A stretch of 64,000 nt of DNA from Zymobacter palmae (GCF_003610015.1 NZ_AP018933.1:1426001-1490000); one strand, 5' to 3'; counted from the first letter of the stretch, positions 27,153 to 36,724 are shown. Notes: generated by a model from the sequence alone, not told the origin. Translations and numbers: made by a program.

Positions 27153-27199
27153 GCACCCGATCAGCCTCCCACGGCCTGATCGGGTGCATGCCGTGGGAG
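27153..27199. promoter_or_regulatory. Two interleaved perfect inverted repeats
   Basis: GCACCCGATCAG (27153-27164) is the exact inverse of CTGATCGGGTGC (27176-27187). CTCCCACGGC (27166-27175) is the exact inverse of GCCGTGGGAG (27190-27199). The arms alternate, so as RNA only one stem can form at a time. A T-run precedes rather than follows on the plus strand, so this is not an ordinary terminator in either direction. It lies in the 26903-27285 interval, which has no gene. Confidence 0.5.
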
Positions 27200-27285
27200 C
27201 GCCTGCGATCGCCGTTTCGGAGGATAGCGTTAAATATCCCAATGTCAGGGCGAAAAAGGCCATCGGGACGATGCTGGAAACAGCC

Positions 27286-27489
27286 TTATCGTTCACGAGC
27301 GTGTGATATCAGAAGCCGCTGAATACAGCCCGAGTACAGAATGGCGACCATACCCACGGTGGCAAACAGGATTAGGGTCTCTACAGGGTCGCTAGCCGAA
27401 GTATTCATGACATGAATGTCGTAGTGGCGCGAATGACGATGATAGTGCATGACCGGTCGGTGGAAGTCGGGATAGGCGCGAGGTTTCAC
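27286..27489 (-). CDS. Possible small membrane protein
   Basis: A 67-codon frame whose last 40 residues start at an internal Met (MNTSASDPVE), contain one hydrophobic segment (TLILFATVGMVAILY) and end in a basic tail. No family is recognised and no strong ribosome site is seen. The N-terminal His/Arg-rich part may be untranslated. Confidence 0.3.
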   Translation of the reverse strand: MKPRAYPDFHRPVMHYHRHSRHYDIHVMNTSASDPVETLILFATVGMVAILYSGCIQRLLISHARER

Positions 27490-27562
27490 GGTGCCGGATG
27501 CTCAAGCTACATACAGGGTATGGGCGCTGGCACCGTGAAAGAAATGCAAGAGCATGCAGTGG

Positions 27563-28270
27563 TTAGGCAAACAGCTCTTTGAGGAAGATGGCTTTTACGA
27601 CGGCCGACGTCTTGTTCGGTGCGCCCAGCTTCGTCATGGCATTGCGCAGGTGGAAATTGACCGTGCTGTCTGACAGACCCAAGATGATGCCGATTTCTGC
27701 TACGGTTTTGCCATCTCCCGTCCAGCGCAAGATTTCCCGCTCGCGATTGCTCAGGATTTGGTCGTGCTCATCGCGCGAGGTGAACATGGCAAAGTGCATG
27801 GCATGGGTCAGCCACTGCAGCTGGCGCTGATGAACCTCGATATCAGGTTCTTCCAGCTGACTATCGTTTGAGGTGATGAACAGGCTGTAGATGCCAATGC
27901 GATCATGAACCGACTGGGCCCATCCCGCTCGCCTTCCTAGTGAGAAGTGTTCTTCCCACATCCCGGGGTTCATGTCGAACAGCTGACCTTCCGCGCGTCC
28001 AGTCCACATCACTGGACGGCTAGTTTCCGCACAAATACGGAAGACCGGTGCTTTGTTGTACCAGCCTGACCGTACTCGTCGAGCGACTTCGTCGTCATTG
28101 TTAGCGACGGCAAATACCTCGCGGCGTGTCAGTGGTACCGGCAACTGAGTGATCCACGTACAGTTCTTGAATCCCAGCGCCTGAATGGAACGCTCCCCAA
28201 CGCGCAGAATATCATCGAAGGTATGCGGTTTTTCCAGCGTCGTCAGCAAATCTTCTTGCCAGCCGTTCAT
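27563..28270 (-). CDS. LuxR-family regulator with autoinducer-binding domain (solo)
   Basis: A 235-residue protein. The N-terminal autoinducer-binding domain (about 15-160) includes GWYNKAPVFRIC and RPVMW; the C-terminal GerE helix-turn-helix (about 170-232) has LSNREREILRWTGDGKTVAEIG and SDSTVNFHLRNAMTKLGA. The AHL-contacting Asp of the usual D-P-V motif is replaced by Ala74 (KAPV), while Trp and Tyr just before it remain. No luxI-type synthase is in the window. It may respond to another ligand or to AHLs made by neighbours; this is inference. Confidence 0.85.
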   Translation of the reverse strand: MNGWQEDLLTTLEKPHTFDDILRVGERSIQALGFKNCTWITQLPVPLTRREVFAVANNDDEVARRVRSGWYNKAPVFRICAETSRPVMWTGRAEGQLFDMNPGMWEEHFSLGRRAGWAQSVHDRIGIYSLFITSNDSQLEEPDIEVHQRQLQWLTHAMHFAMFTSRDEHDQILSNREREILRWTGDGKTVAEIGIILGLSDSTVNFHLRNAMTKLGAPNKTSAVVKAIFLKELFA

Positions 28271-28340
28271 AACGTCACCCCCCTAAGGTGCATGCAGCGC
28301 CACTGTAATGCTTGGTTTGGTCACCGCCGTTGACGTTGCG

Positions 28341-28628
28341 TTATCGTTTATGTTCGTCACGTTCAGGGACGGGGTCAATACCACCCTTGCAGAAAGGATG
28401 GCAGCGCGCCAGACGTTTGATTGTCAGCCAGCCGCCTTTAAGCGGGCCGTGCAGACGCAGTGCGTCGATGGCGTACTGTGAGCAGGAAGGCCAGAATCGG
28501 CAGCGCTGCCCCAGCAGAGGGCTGATCACCCACTGATAGCCTTTTATCGGTGCGATCAGCAGTGCGATGACAATACGCTGTCCGCGGCGTGAAGGGCCAG
28601 ACGTTGAAGCTGAGTCGTGTGAGCACAT
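28341..28628 (-). CDS. yidD: YidD, membrane protein insertion factor
   Basis: A 95-residue YidD protein: [19 protein letters not shown], the conserved [15 protein letters not shown], and [14 protein letters not shown]. It helps YidC insert inner-membrane proteins. In most bacteria yidD lies between rnpA and yidC; here neither is a neighbour and the gene stands alone between a LuxR solo and hisI. The C-terminus is short and charged. Confidence 0.9.
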   Translation of the reverse strand: MCSHDSASTSGPSRRGQRIVIALLIAPIKGYQWVISPLLGQRCRFWPSCSQYAIDALRLHGPLKGGWLTIKRLARCHPFCKGGIDPVPERDEHKR

Positions 28629-28812
28629 ATGGCAAGACCTATCGAGTCACGTGGTCGAAACCGTTCAGTTCGCACAGGCGCTGGTATATTGCGCTGTGCG
28701 AACGTATCAAACCCTGTATCAGCCCTATGGCTACTGCATACGTGGCGGTCGCAGAGCGAATGCCAGAAAAGCGAGCGAAGTGGTGCACTCTGCCGGATGA
28801 AAAACGCTGAAT

Positions 28813-29262
28813 TCAGTGGCCTTTGCCGTACAGCGCTTCGGGGGAAATCAGTGGATCGCTGTTGACGACCGCCTGATCGTTTTCAAGCGTTGTTAGAAAG
28901 CAGGTACGGCGCCCGCTGTGGCAGGCAGGCCCCGTCTGATCGACCAGCAGCAGCAGGGTATCGCCGTCGCAGTCGAGCATGGCCTGCTTGAGGGTTTGGA
29001 TTTGTCCGGAAGATTCGCCCTTGCGCCATGCTTTTTGGCGCGAACGTGACCAGTAACACACGCGCCCGGTGGCAAGCGTTTCGCGCAACGTGTCGATGTT
29101 CATCCACGCCATCATCAGCACTTCGTGACTATCGTACTGCTGAGCAATAGCGGCAATCAGACCGTCCGCATTCCAAGGAATGGCGTCCAGTACGCTGTCC
29201 AGCGCTACGGTATAGCCTGCGGGGGACTGTTCGAGGGTCTTGAGTAGGCCGACTGTGCTCAC
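28813..29262 (-). CDS. hisI: Phosphoribosyl-AMP cyclohydrolase
   Basis: A 149-residue HisI, without the HisE pyrophosphohydrolase domain found in fused HisIE. It opens the purine ring of phosphoribosyl-AMP in histidine synthesis. Motifs: VLMMAWMN, ATGRVCYWSRSRQKAWRKGESSGQ, the Mg2+-binding DCDGDT and the zinc-binding PACHSGRRTCF. The N-terminus (about 1-28) is longer than usual. No other his gene is adjacent. Confidence 0.92.
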   Translation of the reverse strand: MSTVGLLKTLEQSPAGYTVALDSVLDAIPWNADGLIAAIAQQYDSHEVLMMAWMNIDTLRETLATGRVCYWSRSRQKAWRKGESSGQIQTLKQAMLDCDGDTLLLLVDQTGPACHSGRRTCFLTTLENDQAVVNSDPLISPEALYGKGH

Positions 29263-29345
29263 GGTGATGCTCCCGGATCAATGAAAGCCACTAGAATACC
29301 GCACTACGGCCCTTCGATCTCGCCGAGCGGGCCTAAGCGGGCATC

Positions 29346-29822
29346 TCAGTAGACGTTCAGCGGACTGCCTGACTGGCAGCGGCGACACAGGCCGTACAGT
29401 TCAATGGTCTGGCGGTGTAGGCGAAACTGCTGCTCCTGAGCCACCTGTTCCAGCATATCGACCAGCCGTGTGTCGTGCAGCTCTTCAACATGCCCGCACT
29501 GTTCGCAGATCATCAGTTGGAACTGCGAACGGTGATCAGGGCACGAGCAGGCAATGAAAGCGTTCAGCGATTCGATACGGTGAACCAGACCCTGTTCGAT
29601 CAGGAAATCCAACGCACGGTAGACCGTAGGTGGGCGGGCCGCAGCATGTTCATCTGACAGCTGATCCAACAGATCATAGGCCTTCAACGCACCCGGTGCC
29701 TTGCTGATCAGCTCGAAGACCCGACGGCGTATGGGAGTGAAGCGGGTTCCACGCTGAAGGCATCGCTGCTCTGCGTTGGCAATCAGCTCGGCTGTAGACG
29801 CAGAATGATCACAGTGCTGCAT
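29346..29822 (-). CDS. zur: Zur, zinc-responsive Fur-family repressor
   Basis: A 158-residue Fur-family regulator. The winged helix contains PPTVYRALDFLIEQGL (64-79). The structural zinc site is made by Cys106/Cys109 in CEQC and Cys146/Cys149 in CRRC. FQLMICEQCGHVEE and the long basic N-terminus favour Zur over Fur. It would repress zinc-uptake genes when zinc is sufficient; a matching operator stands before the ABC importer operon at 6967-6982. Confidence 0.87.
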   Translation of the reverse strand: MQHCDHSASTAELIANAEQRCLQRGTRFTPIRRRVFELISKAPGALKAYDLLDQLSDEHAAARPPTVYRALDFLIEQGLVHRIESLNAFIACSCPDHRSQFQLMICEQCGHVEELHDTRLVDMLEQVAQEQQFRLHRQTIELYGLCRRCQSGSPLNVY

Positions 29823-29993
29823 GGCATGTCCTTGACTCTGATAACTCGTTCTCGATGAGAAAGGAGTGTACCCCGTTGGCTGCCTTGATGCATATCATGA
29901 TTGCCCCAACGCGCATGTGTGACGGCTTCTCCACGTGTGGCTGGCCGGGGCATAGGACCACTACAAACGCTGTGAACTTAAGACTGGTTTGGC

Positions 29994-30713
29994 TTATCTG
30001 GCCGTGAAAGGCTGTTGGCGTAGATCGAACACGATGACCTTGGCATCCTGCCCATCCTTGAGTACCAGATGGGATTCGTGTTCGATGCAGACACCGTCCC
30101 CTGCATGTACAAGCTGCCCATTGACGCTGATCTGCCCTGTGGCAACGTGCAACCAGATGCAGCGCCCTTCGGCCAGCGGCAGGCTCGCTTTCTGCCCCGG
30201 CCCGAACATGCCGATATAGATACTGACATCCTGCGCAATCATCAATGAGTCATCGCGCCCATCTTCCGACAGGATCAGTGCAAGGCGGCCATTCTTCTCG
30301 CTTGGGGCGATAACGCGCTGCTGATAGCGAGGCGCAAGGTCGTGTTCACGCGGAACGATCCATATTTGCAGAAAATGCACTTCGTCATCAGCAGAGGCGT
30401 TCATCTCGCTGTGTGTGACGCCTGTGCCTGCACTCATCAGCTGTATCTCACCCGGATAGAGAATCGAGTGGCTGCCCATACCGTCGCGGTGCGCCAGCGC
30501 ACCTTCCAGCACATAGGTCAGGATTTCCATATCGCGATGCGGATGAGCGCCAAAACCGTGCCCGCCGGCCACACGATCATCATTGATAACCAAAAGATCC
30601 GAATAGCCGGGGTGGCGCGGATCAGCATACTCCCCGAATGAAAATGTGTGCCACGAGATCAGCCCATCGTGTCGGCTCACGCCACGCTCTTCTGCCTTGC
30701 GAACCTTCAACAT
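29994..30713 (-). CDS. Pirin-family protein (YhhW type)
   Basis: A 239-residue bicupin of the pirin family. The metal ligands are His57 and His59 in HPHRDMEI, His101 and Glu103 in GVTHSEMN. E. coli YhhW, a close relative, has quercetin 2,3-dioxygenase activity in vitro; the natural substrate is not known. The protein is cytoplasmic, with no signal peptide. It is divergent from the carboxylesterase. Confidence 0.9.
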   Translation of the reverse strand: MLKVRKAEERGVSRHDGLISWHTFSFGEYADPRHPGYSDLLVINDDRVAGGHGFGAHPHRDMEILTYVLEGALAHRDGMGSHSILYPGEIQLMSAGTGVTHSEMNASADDEVHFLQIWIVPREHDLAPRYQQRVIAPSEKNGRLALILSEDGRDDSLMIAQDVSIYIGMFGPGQKASLPLAEGRCIWLHVATGQISVNGQLVHAGDGVCIEHESHLVLKDGQDAKVIVFDLRQQPFTAR

Positions 30714-30908
30714 ACCTAGTCACTCTCCATGTGTGAGGCAGATGGGACAGAGCGCCGTCTGCCGTGCTCTCCTGAGCTTCAGGCTTCACTATAGACGGGA
30801 TTGCTGCATATGCGGTGAACGGCACGCGGTGGGTTGTGTCTATTAAAGTCGAAGGAATGTTGCCAGCATCTGGCACGTACATTGGGCGGATTCAGCAGGG
30901 GATGTTAA

Positions 30909-32408
30909 ATGGCAGCACCGGAAGTGGGTACGGCATTGGGGCGCATTCGTGGTCGCCGCACGCCAGAGGGTGTCGAAGTATTCAAGGGCGTTCGCTATGC
31001 GGAACCTCCCACGGGGGCACATCGTTGGCAACCGCCACGCCCGGCGCGGCCGTGGGCCGGGACACTGGATGCACTTGAGTTCGGGCCTGGCTGTCCTCAG
31101 CACCCCTATGTGGTCTCCCGAAAAGCCCACCGAGTACCGATGGATGAAGACTGCCTGCGGCTGAACATCTGGCGCCCCGACGGTTGTACCGGCCAGCATC
31201 GGCTGCCCGTGATGGTATGGTTGCACGGTGGTGGTTTCATCAGCGGTACCTCATCGCCTGCGCGCTATGACGGCAGCGCCTTCGCACGCTCGGGCGTCAT
31301 ACTGGTCAGCATCGACTATCGCGTGGGGCGGTTGGGATTTTTTGCGCATCCTGCGCTGGAAGATGACCCGCTCCGGGGCAATTATGGCCTGATGGATCAG
31401 ATCGAAGCACTGCGCTGGATTAGTCGTAATATCGGATTTTTCGGCGGAGATGAGACCAATGTCACGCTCTTTGGCGAATCAGCAGGGGCGATGTCGATCA
31501 TCTCACTGCTGACCTCGCGTGTGTCAAAGGGGCTGTTTCATAAAGCGATCATTCAGTCCGGCGGTGGACGACACAATCTGGTGCCGGGCAACGACTGGGC
31601 CTCTGCTGTGGCGCGTACCCAAGCACTGGCTCAAAAGCTTGGTGTCCCGGCCGATAAGTCGGCGGCATCGCTGGATGCCCTGCGCGCTGTGCCCGTCGAG
31701 CGCGTCGTCGAAGGATTGCACATGGGGAACTTGCATGAGCGCCCCGGTTACTGTGCGCCAATGATTGACGGCGTGTTGATTGAGGACGAGCCGCAGACGC
31801 TGTTCCAGCGCGGGGCCTTTCATCGCCTTCCACTGCTGATTGGGACGACCAGTGCCGACCTTGGCTTTGCGCCACCGGTTCGCACACTTGAAGACGCGCT
31901 GGCACCGTTTCAGCATGATCGCGCGCTTTATAAGCGTGCCTATGCACTCTTTTCCCATCTGCCGCCAGCGCATGTTGCTCAGCAACTGGCGGCAGACACG
32001 CTGATGGCAGAGCCAGCACGTTTCATTGCTCGCATGGTTCGACGCTACCAGACCTCAGCATGGCTGTATCGCTTTGCCTATGTGCCTCAGGCGCTTTCGG
32101 ATGGACTGTCGGGAGCACCGCATGGTGGTGAAATCGAATTCGTCTTCGATACATTGGGCACGCTGCATGCGCCTATGACGGAGCGGGATCAAGAAGTTGC
32201 CACCCTCATGCACGGTTATTGGACCGCCTTTGCGCGACAGGGGCACCCTAATGGCAATGAACGGCCACACTGGGGATGTTTCGAGCCGCGTGAAAACAAC
32301 ATCCTGCATATCGATGAAAGAGGAGTGCCACATACCGCGATGAAAAGCCCAGATCCATGGGCGGCGCGCCTTGATCTGGTCGAAGCCTGTGTGGGCGATG
32401 CGTATTAA
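30909..32408 (+). CDS. Type B carboxylesterase
   Basis: A 499-residue esterase of the acetylcholinesterase/PnbA family. It has the FKGVRYAEPPTGAHRW opening, EDCLRLNIWRP (80-90), the oxyanion-hole HGGGF (106-110), nucleophile Ser191 in FGESAGAMS and a catalytic histidine in PHGGEIEFVF. The acidic member of the triad probably lies in GTTSADLGF. There is no signal peptide, so it should act in the cytoplasm. AGGGG precedes ATG 30909. It might release acetyl or methyl esters in pectin use, given the adjacent polygalacturonases, but that is speculation. Confidence 0.88.
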   Translation: MAAPEVGTALGRIRGRRTPEGVEVFKGVRYAEPPTGAHRWQPPRPARPWAGTLDALEFGPGCPQHPYVVSRKAHRVPMDEDCLRLNIWRPDGCTGQHRLPVMVWLHGGGFISGTSSPARYDGSAFARSGVILVSIDYRVGRLGFFAHPALEDDPLRGNYGLMDQIEALRWISRNIGFFGGDETNVTLFGESAGAMSIISLLTSRVSKGLFHKAIIQSGGGRHNLVPGNDWASAVARTQALAQKLGVPADKSAASLDALRAVPVERVVEGLHMGNLHERPGYCAPMIDGVLIEDEPQTLFQRGAFHRLPLLIGTTSADLGFAPPVRTLEDALAPFQHDRALYKRAYALFSHLPPAHVAQQLAADTLMAEPARFIARMVRRYQTSAWLYRFAYVPQALSDGLSGAPHGGEIEFVFDTLGTLHAPMTERDQEVATLMHGYWTAFARQGHPNGNERPHWGCFEPRENNILHIDERGVPHTAMKSPDPWAARLDLVEACVGDAY

Positions 32409-32543
32409 CGCAGGGTGCTCCATATTGTAACTATATGAAAGACAATCAAAAAGATTTTGTTATCAGATGGATACGTGTTTGCATAGACACCGCTCTCAAA
32501 GAGCCAACACATCCATTAAAATACTGATAACAAGGATAAATTC

Positions 32544-33773
32544 ATGACTGAGCAACACGCTTCCCACTCATTTGCAAACGTACTGCGAACCACTGCGCTG
32601 GGCAGTCTTGCCATCGCTGGCTTGATCGACGTCACCGCCGCTCACGCCGCAGATACCCGCAAAGTGGCTGAACCCGTTGCCCCGGCGGTCTGTAGTTCTC
32701 TGACAGGTACCTCAACCGACGCTACAGCCGCTATCCAGAAAGCACTGAATGCCTGCCCAGCAGGTAAAGCGGTACGCTTGGCATCCGGTACTTTCCTGAG
32801 TGGTCCGATCACCATTCCTACCGGTCGCAGCCTGATCGTCAATAAAGGGGCTGTATTGCGCGCCGTTAACCGTGCGTCGTCCTTCGACAACGGCAGCAAA
32901 ACGTGCGGTACCCTCAATGGTGACGGTAAAGGTTGTAACCCGCTGATTACCATGAAAGGTGCGAAAAACAGCGGTATCTACGGTGAAGGCATCATCGACG
33001 GTCAAGGTGGCGTCAAACTGAGCGACAAAGGCACTACGTGGTGGCAGCTGGCCGCCAATGCCAAGGTGCAGAAAAAGAAACAGAACGCACCGCGTCTGAT
33101 CCAGATCGACAACAGCCAGAACATCACGTTGCACAAGATCACGCTGAAGAACTCGCCGAACTTCCACGTCGTGTTCAAACAGGGTAACGGTCTGACCGCA
33201 TGGGGTGTCACCATCAACACGCCTGCTACCGCACGCAACACCGACGGTATTGACCCGATCTCCTCGCAGAACGTGACCGTGGCGCGCAGTAACATCAGCA
33301 CCGGTGACGACAACGTCGCGATCAAGGCCAACCCGGGCGCAGGTGCTTCGCGTAACATGTCCTTCCTGAACAACACGTTCGGTGCAGGTCATGGCATGTC
33401 GATCGGTAGCGAAACTAAGGACGGCGTCTACGACATTCACGTCAACACACTGACCATGAACGGCACTACCAACGGGCTGCGTATCAAGAGTGACAAATCC
33501 GCATCCGGTGAAGTGGCGCGCGTCTACTACGACCACGTAACGATGGCCAACGTCAAAAATCAGATCGTGATGGATACCGTTTACGAAAACAAATCGGGCA
33601 GCACCAAGGCCAACTGGCACGATGTCTACTACAACGATGTCCGTTCGACCACTAAAGGGGCTGTTATCCTCAACGGTACCAACGCTTCCAGTACCCTCAA
33701 ACCGACCATGAAATCGGTCAACCTGGCGGCAGGCACGACCTGGACGCTCAAAAACGCCAGCATCATCAAGTAA
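32544..33773 (+). CDS. pehA: Secreted endopolygalacturonase PehA, copy 1 (GH28)
   Basis: A 409-residue glycoside hydrolase family 28 enzyme, similar in length to Pectobacterium PehA (about 400). The signal peptide probably ends at AHA/ADT (about residue 36). Catalytic motifs are complete: NTDGIDP, GDDNVAIKA, GHGMSIGSET and RIKSD. It cleaves polygalacturonate outside the cell. AAGGATAAA precedes ATG 32544. A terminator at 33905-33938 separates it from a second, very similar copy. Confidence 0.92.
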   Translation: MTEQHASHSFANVLRTTALGSLAIAGLIDVTAAHAADTRKVAEPVAPAVCSSLTGTSTDATAAIQKALNACPAGKAVRLASGTFLSGPITIPTGRSLIVNKGAVLRAVNRASSFDNGSKTCGTLNGDGKGCNPLITMKGAKNSGIYGEGIIDGQGGVKLSDKGTTWWQLAANAKVQKKKQNAPRLIQIDNSQNITLHKITLKNSPNFHVVFKQGNGLTAWGVTINTPATARNTDGIDPISSQNVTVARSNISTGDDNVAIKANPGAGASRNMSFLNNTFGAGHGMSIGSETKDGVYDIHVNTLTMNGTTNGLRIKSDKSASGEVARVYYDHVTMANVKNQIVMDTVYENKSGSTKANWHDVYYNDVRSTTKGAVILNGTNASSTLKPTMKSVNLAAGTTWTLKNASIIK

Positions 33774-33904
33774 TGCTTGAAGGGCGCAGCATGGATGCAA
33801 ACATCGTCTGCCATCATTGGTGGTGACAGTATGAATGCCTGAATGAATGCCTGATCGCCTTGAGCGACCGAGTATCGTGTATTCGCGCCATATCTTGCTG
33901 GATT

Positions 33905-33938
33905 AAAGGTCTTCTCCTTAATGGGGAAGGCCTTTTTT
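33905..33938 (+). terminator. Terminator after pehA copy 1
   Basis: AAAGGTCTTC (33905-33914) pairs with GAAGGCCTTT (33926-33935), with one G-U pair, followed by a T-run. The rest of the 374-base interval to copy 2 is AT-rich toward its end and should hold that gene's promoter. Confidence 0.85.
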
Positions 33939-34147
33939 ATGGTCCATGCTCATCGCTAGCACGCTTACGGCGACGCACATTGAAGGCTTTTTTGTATGCA
34001 ATCAACATACCGATACGACTCGTATGGCTTTGTGGGGGTGGGCAGCACATTCTTAAGTATTTCTTTGTTTTTTGTGTCTGTGTTTGTATAGGTGTCGCTC
34101 TTAAAGAGCACTATCTGTATGACAACAAACAATAAAAGGAAACCTGG

Positions 34148-35389
34148 ATGTTTAATAATCCTGCTTGCTACTCTTTCAAAAAATGGCTGCCTGTCGCAGC
34201 GCTGAGCGGTGTCGCTATTGCGGGACTGATGGATATCAGCGCGGCCCGTGCCGCAGACACACGTGACGTCTCCGAGCCAACAACGCCTGATGCGTGCACG
34301 ACGCTGACGGCTGCCGGTACCGATGCTACTTCAACGATTCAAGATGCTCTGAACGCTTGTCCTACCGGTCAGGCCGTGAAACTGGTCGCAAGCGACAGCA
34401 ACAGCACGTTTCTAAGTGGCCCAATCACGATTCCTTCTGATCGAAGCCTGATCATCGACAAAGGTGCCGTTTTACAGGCCGTCAACAATGCTGCTGCCTT
34501 CGACAAGGGCAGCAACACTTGCGGTACGCTTAACAGCGATGGCAAAGGCTGCAACGCGCTCATCACCCTCAAGAATGCCTCTAATAGCGGTATCTACGGT
34601 GAAGGCACTATCGACGGGCAGGGCGGTGTAGAGCTGAGCGACAAAGGCACCACGTGGTGGCAGCTGGCCGCCGATGCTAAGACGCAAAAGAACAAACAGA
34701 ATGCACCGCGTCTGGTTCAGATCGACAACAGCCAGAACATCACGCTGTACAAGATCACGCTGAAGAACTCGCCTAACTTCCACGTTGTATTCAAGAAAGG
34801 GAACGGCCTGACAGCCTGGGGCGTCACCATTGACACACCGTCTACGGCACGCAATACCGACGGCATCGACCCGATCTCTTCGCAGAACGTGACCGTAGCC
34901 AACAGCAATATCAGCACCGGTGACGACAACGTTGCGGTCAAGGCTAACCCTGACACGGGCGCTTCCCGTAATATGTCTTTCTTAAACAACACGTTTGGGG
35001 CAGGGCATGGCATGTCGATCGGCAGTGAAACTAAGGACGGTGTCTATGACATTCATGTCAATACACTGACCATGAATGGCACCACCAACGGGCTGCGTAT
35101 CAAAAGTGACAAGTCTGCATCGGGTGAAGTCGCGCGTGTCTATTACGATCACGTGACGATGAACGATGTGAAGAACCAGATCGTGATGGATACGGTATAC
35201 GAAAACAAATCGGGCAGCACTCAAGCTAACTGGCACGATGTCTACTACAACGACGTCTGCTCGACGACGAAAGGTGCTGTCATTCTCAACGGTACTAATG
35301 CTTCCAGCACGCTGACGCCGACAATGACGGATGTCAATCTCGCCGAAGGAACCACCTGGACGCTGATCAACGCCACCGTAACCAAGTAA
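34148..35389 (+). CDS. pehA: Secreted endopolygalacturonase PehA, copy 2 (GH28)
   Basis: A 413-residue paralogue of the preceding gene. The two are nearly the same from about residue 120 onward and differ mainly in signal peptide, N-terminal region and last residues. Motifs NTDGIDP, GDDNVAVKA, GHGMSIGSET and RIKSD are intact, so both should be active. The signal peptide ends near ARA/ADT. AAAAGGAAAC precedes ATG 34148. Separate promoters are likely because a terminator stands between them. Confidence 0.92.
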   Translation: MFNNPACYSFKKWLPVAALSGVAIAGLMDISAARAADTRDVSEPTTPDACTTLTAAGTDATSTIQDALNACPTGQAVKLVASDSNSTFLSGPITIPSDRSLIIDKGAVLQAVNNAAAFDKGSNTCGTLNSDGKGCNALITLKNASNSGIYGEGTIDGQGGVELSDKGTTWWQLAADAKTQKNKQNAPRLVQIDNSQNITLYKITLKNSPNFHVVFKKGNGLTAWGVTIDTPSTARNTDGIDPISSQNVTVANSNISTGDDNVAVKANPDTGASRNMSFLNNTFGAGHGMSIGSETKDGVYDIHVNTLTMNGTTNGLRIKSDKSASGEVARVYYDHVTMNDVKNQIVMDTVYENKSGSTQANWHDVYYNDVCSTTKGAVILNGTNASSTLTPTMTDVNLAEGTTWTLINATVTK

Positions 35390-35854
35390 TTATTTCTATC
35401 AGGTAAGACTCCGCAAAAACAACAATAATAAAGAAGCGGAAGACCGCCAGAAGATCCCTGAATCTCTGAGCCGCCTGATCAAAACACGACGCGATGAAAA
35501 GGTAATCGCCGCTGGCCATACCGGGTCATCCGTTTTCTCGTTTTAATCTCCTTGCCTCTCTCATGCCTTGCGTATGCCTGTTCAGCAACCTTTGGACATA
35601 CGCGTCGAGGTAAGGATTGCCGTGGATAGTTCTACGTTGTTGATTTAGCGACAGATGACGTCATACCAGTAGCGCCTTCGACAGCAAGTCCCAAACCACC
35701 CAACACCCTCAACCATGCTATGCCACTCGTGTATAAACCGGCTTCTTGAACCCTCCGCAAAGAGGTATCGGAAGGCACTGCTGACCTGGTTTTGTTTTCT
35801 TGTTTGAATATTGGATCATCCGTGACGGTAATCGCGGGCATGCCTCTAGACCTT
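35390..35854. other. Intergenic region with a possible gene tail
   Basis: From about 35422 to 35545 one plus-strand frame reads like the end of a protein (KEAEDRQKIPESLSRLIK, then stop after SVFSF) but has no start or recognisable family. It may be a remnant. The remainder to 35854 shows no gene. Confidence 0.25.
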
Positions 35855-36724
35855 CTAGACGTTAATAGTGCCTTTGATGCAGGTGAGGGCATGACCGCCT
35901 ACAGAAATGGCATCTCCAGTAATGGAAAGGCAGAGGTGTCCGTCACGCCCTAGGCATCGTCCCTGTGTCGATGTCAGTAGCCCGTCCTCGGGGATACTGA
36001 TGGCATGATGACGAATGAACGCTGCCACGGCGCCGTTACCGCTGCCGCATACTGGATCTTCATTCACGCCGCAGGCGGGAGCGAACGAACGGACTTCTAT
36101 TCGGGATGCGTCAGCGTAGAACCCGAACAGCGTTACGCCGGTTTCATCAAGATCCTGATGTAGCTCACCCAGCTTGGCAAACGCGGGCTTGCTCGCCAAT
36201 AAGGTATGAGTATCGCGTGCCTGAGCCACGATCCAGCGCGGCCCAACATCGACCAACGCTGGTCTATAGGTACGGTCGATCTGGCACTGCAGCAAGCATT
36301 CCAGCTGCTCGATGTGTTCATCGCTCAAAGGCGTTATCGTTAGTGGAGGGAGCTCAAAAGCGATGCGGATCCCTTCACTTTCGGGTGTGACCTGCAACGG
36401 GATTAGCCCTGCCGCACATTCCTGTATTAATTTGCCTTCGCGAGGCGCAATGCGTTGAGACTCAAGCAGCGCATGAGCAGTGCCAATGGTGGGGTGCCCT
36501 GCAAAGGGCAGTTCACTTTGAGGAGTGAAGATGCGTACCCTGTAATCGGCGTCAGGATGCTCCGATGGCAGAACGAACGTGGTCTCTGACAGGTTCGTCC
36601 ACTGCGCTATGGCTTGCATCTGTTCGCTCGAAAGCGCACTGGCGTCCATGATGACGGACACCGGGTTGCCCTTGAAGGGGCGGGTGGTAAAGACATCTAC
36701 TTGCTTGAAGTCTATGGCATGCAT
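35855..36724 (-). CDS. PhzF-family isomerase-like protein
   Basis: A 289-residue PhzF/YddE family protein, with two similar diaminopimelate-epimerase-like halves. The catalytic glutamate is Glu47 in NLSETTFV. Other hallmarks: VDVFTTRPFKGNPVSVI (N-terminus), RIFTPQSELPFAGHPTIGTA and GVNEDPVCGSGNGAVAAF. Most family members have no known reaction. The gene is divergent from a MocR-type regulator with paired palindromes between them, so the regulator may control it. Confidence 0.9.
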   Translation of the reverse strand: MHAIDFKQVDVFTTRPFKGNPVSVIMDASALSSEQMQAIAQWTNLSETTFVLPSEHPDADYRVRIFTPQSELPFAGHPTIGTAHALLESQRIAPREGKLIQECAAGLIPLQVTPESEGIRIAFELPPLTITPLSDEHIEQLECLLQCQIDRTYRPALVDVGPRWIVAQARDTHTLLASKPAFAKLGELHQDLDETGVTLFGFYADASRIEVRSFAPACGVNEDPVCGSGNGAVAAFIRHHAISIPEDGLLTSTQGRCLGRDGHLCLSITGDAISVGGHALTCIKGTINV

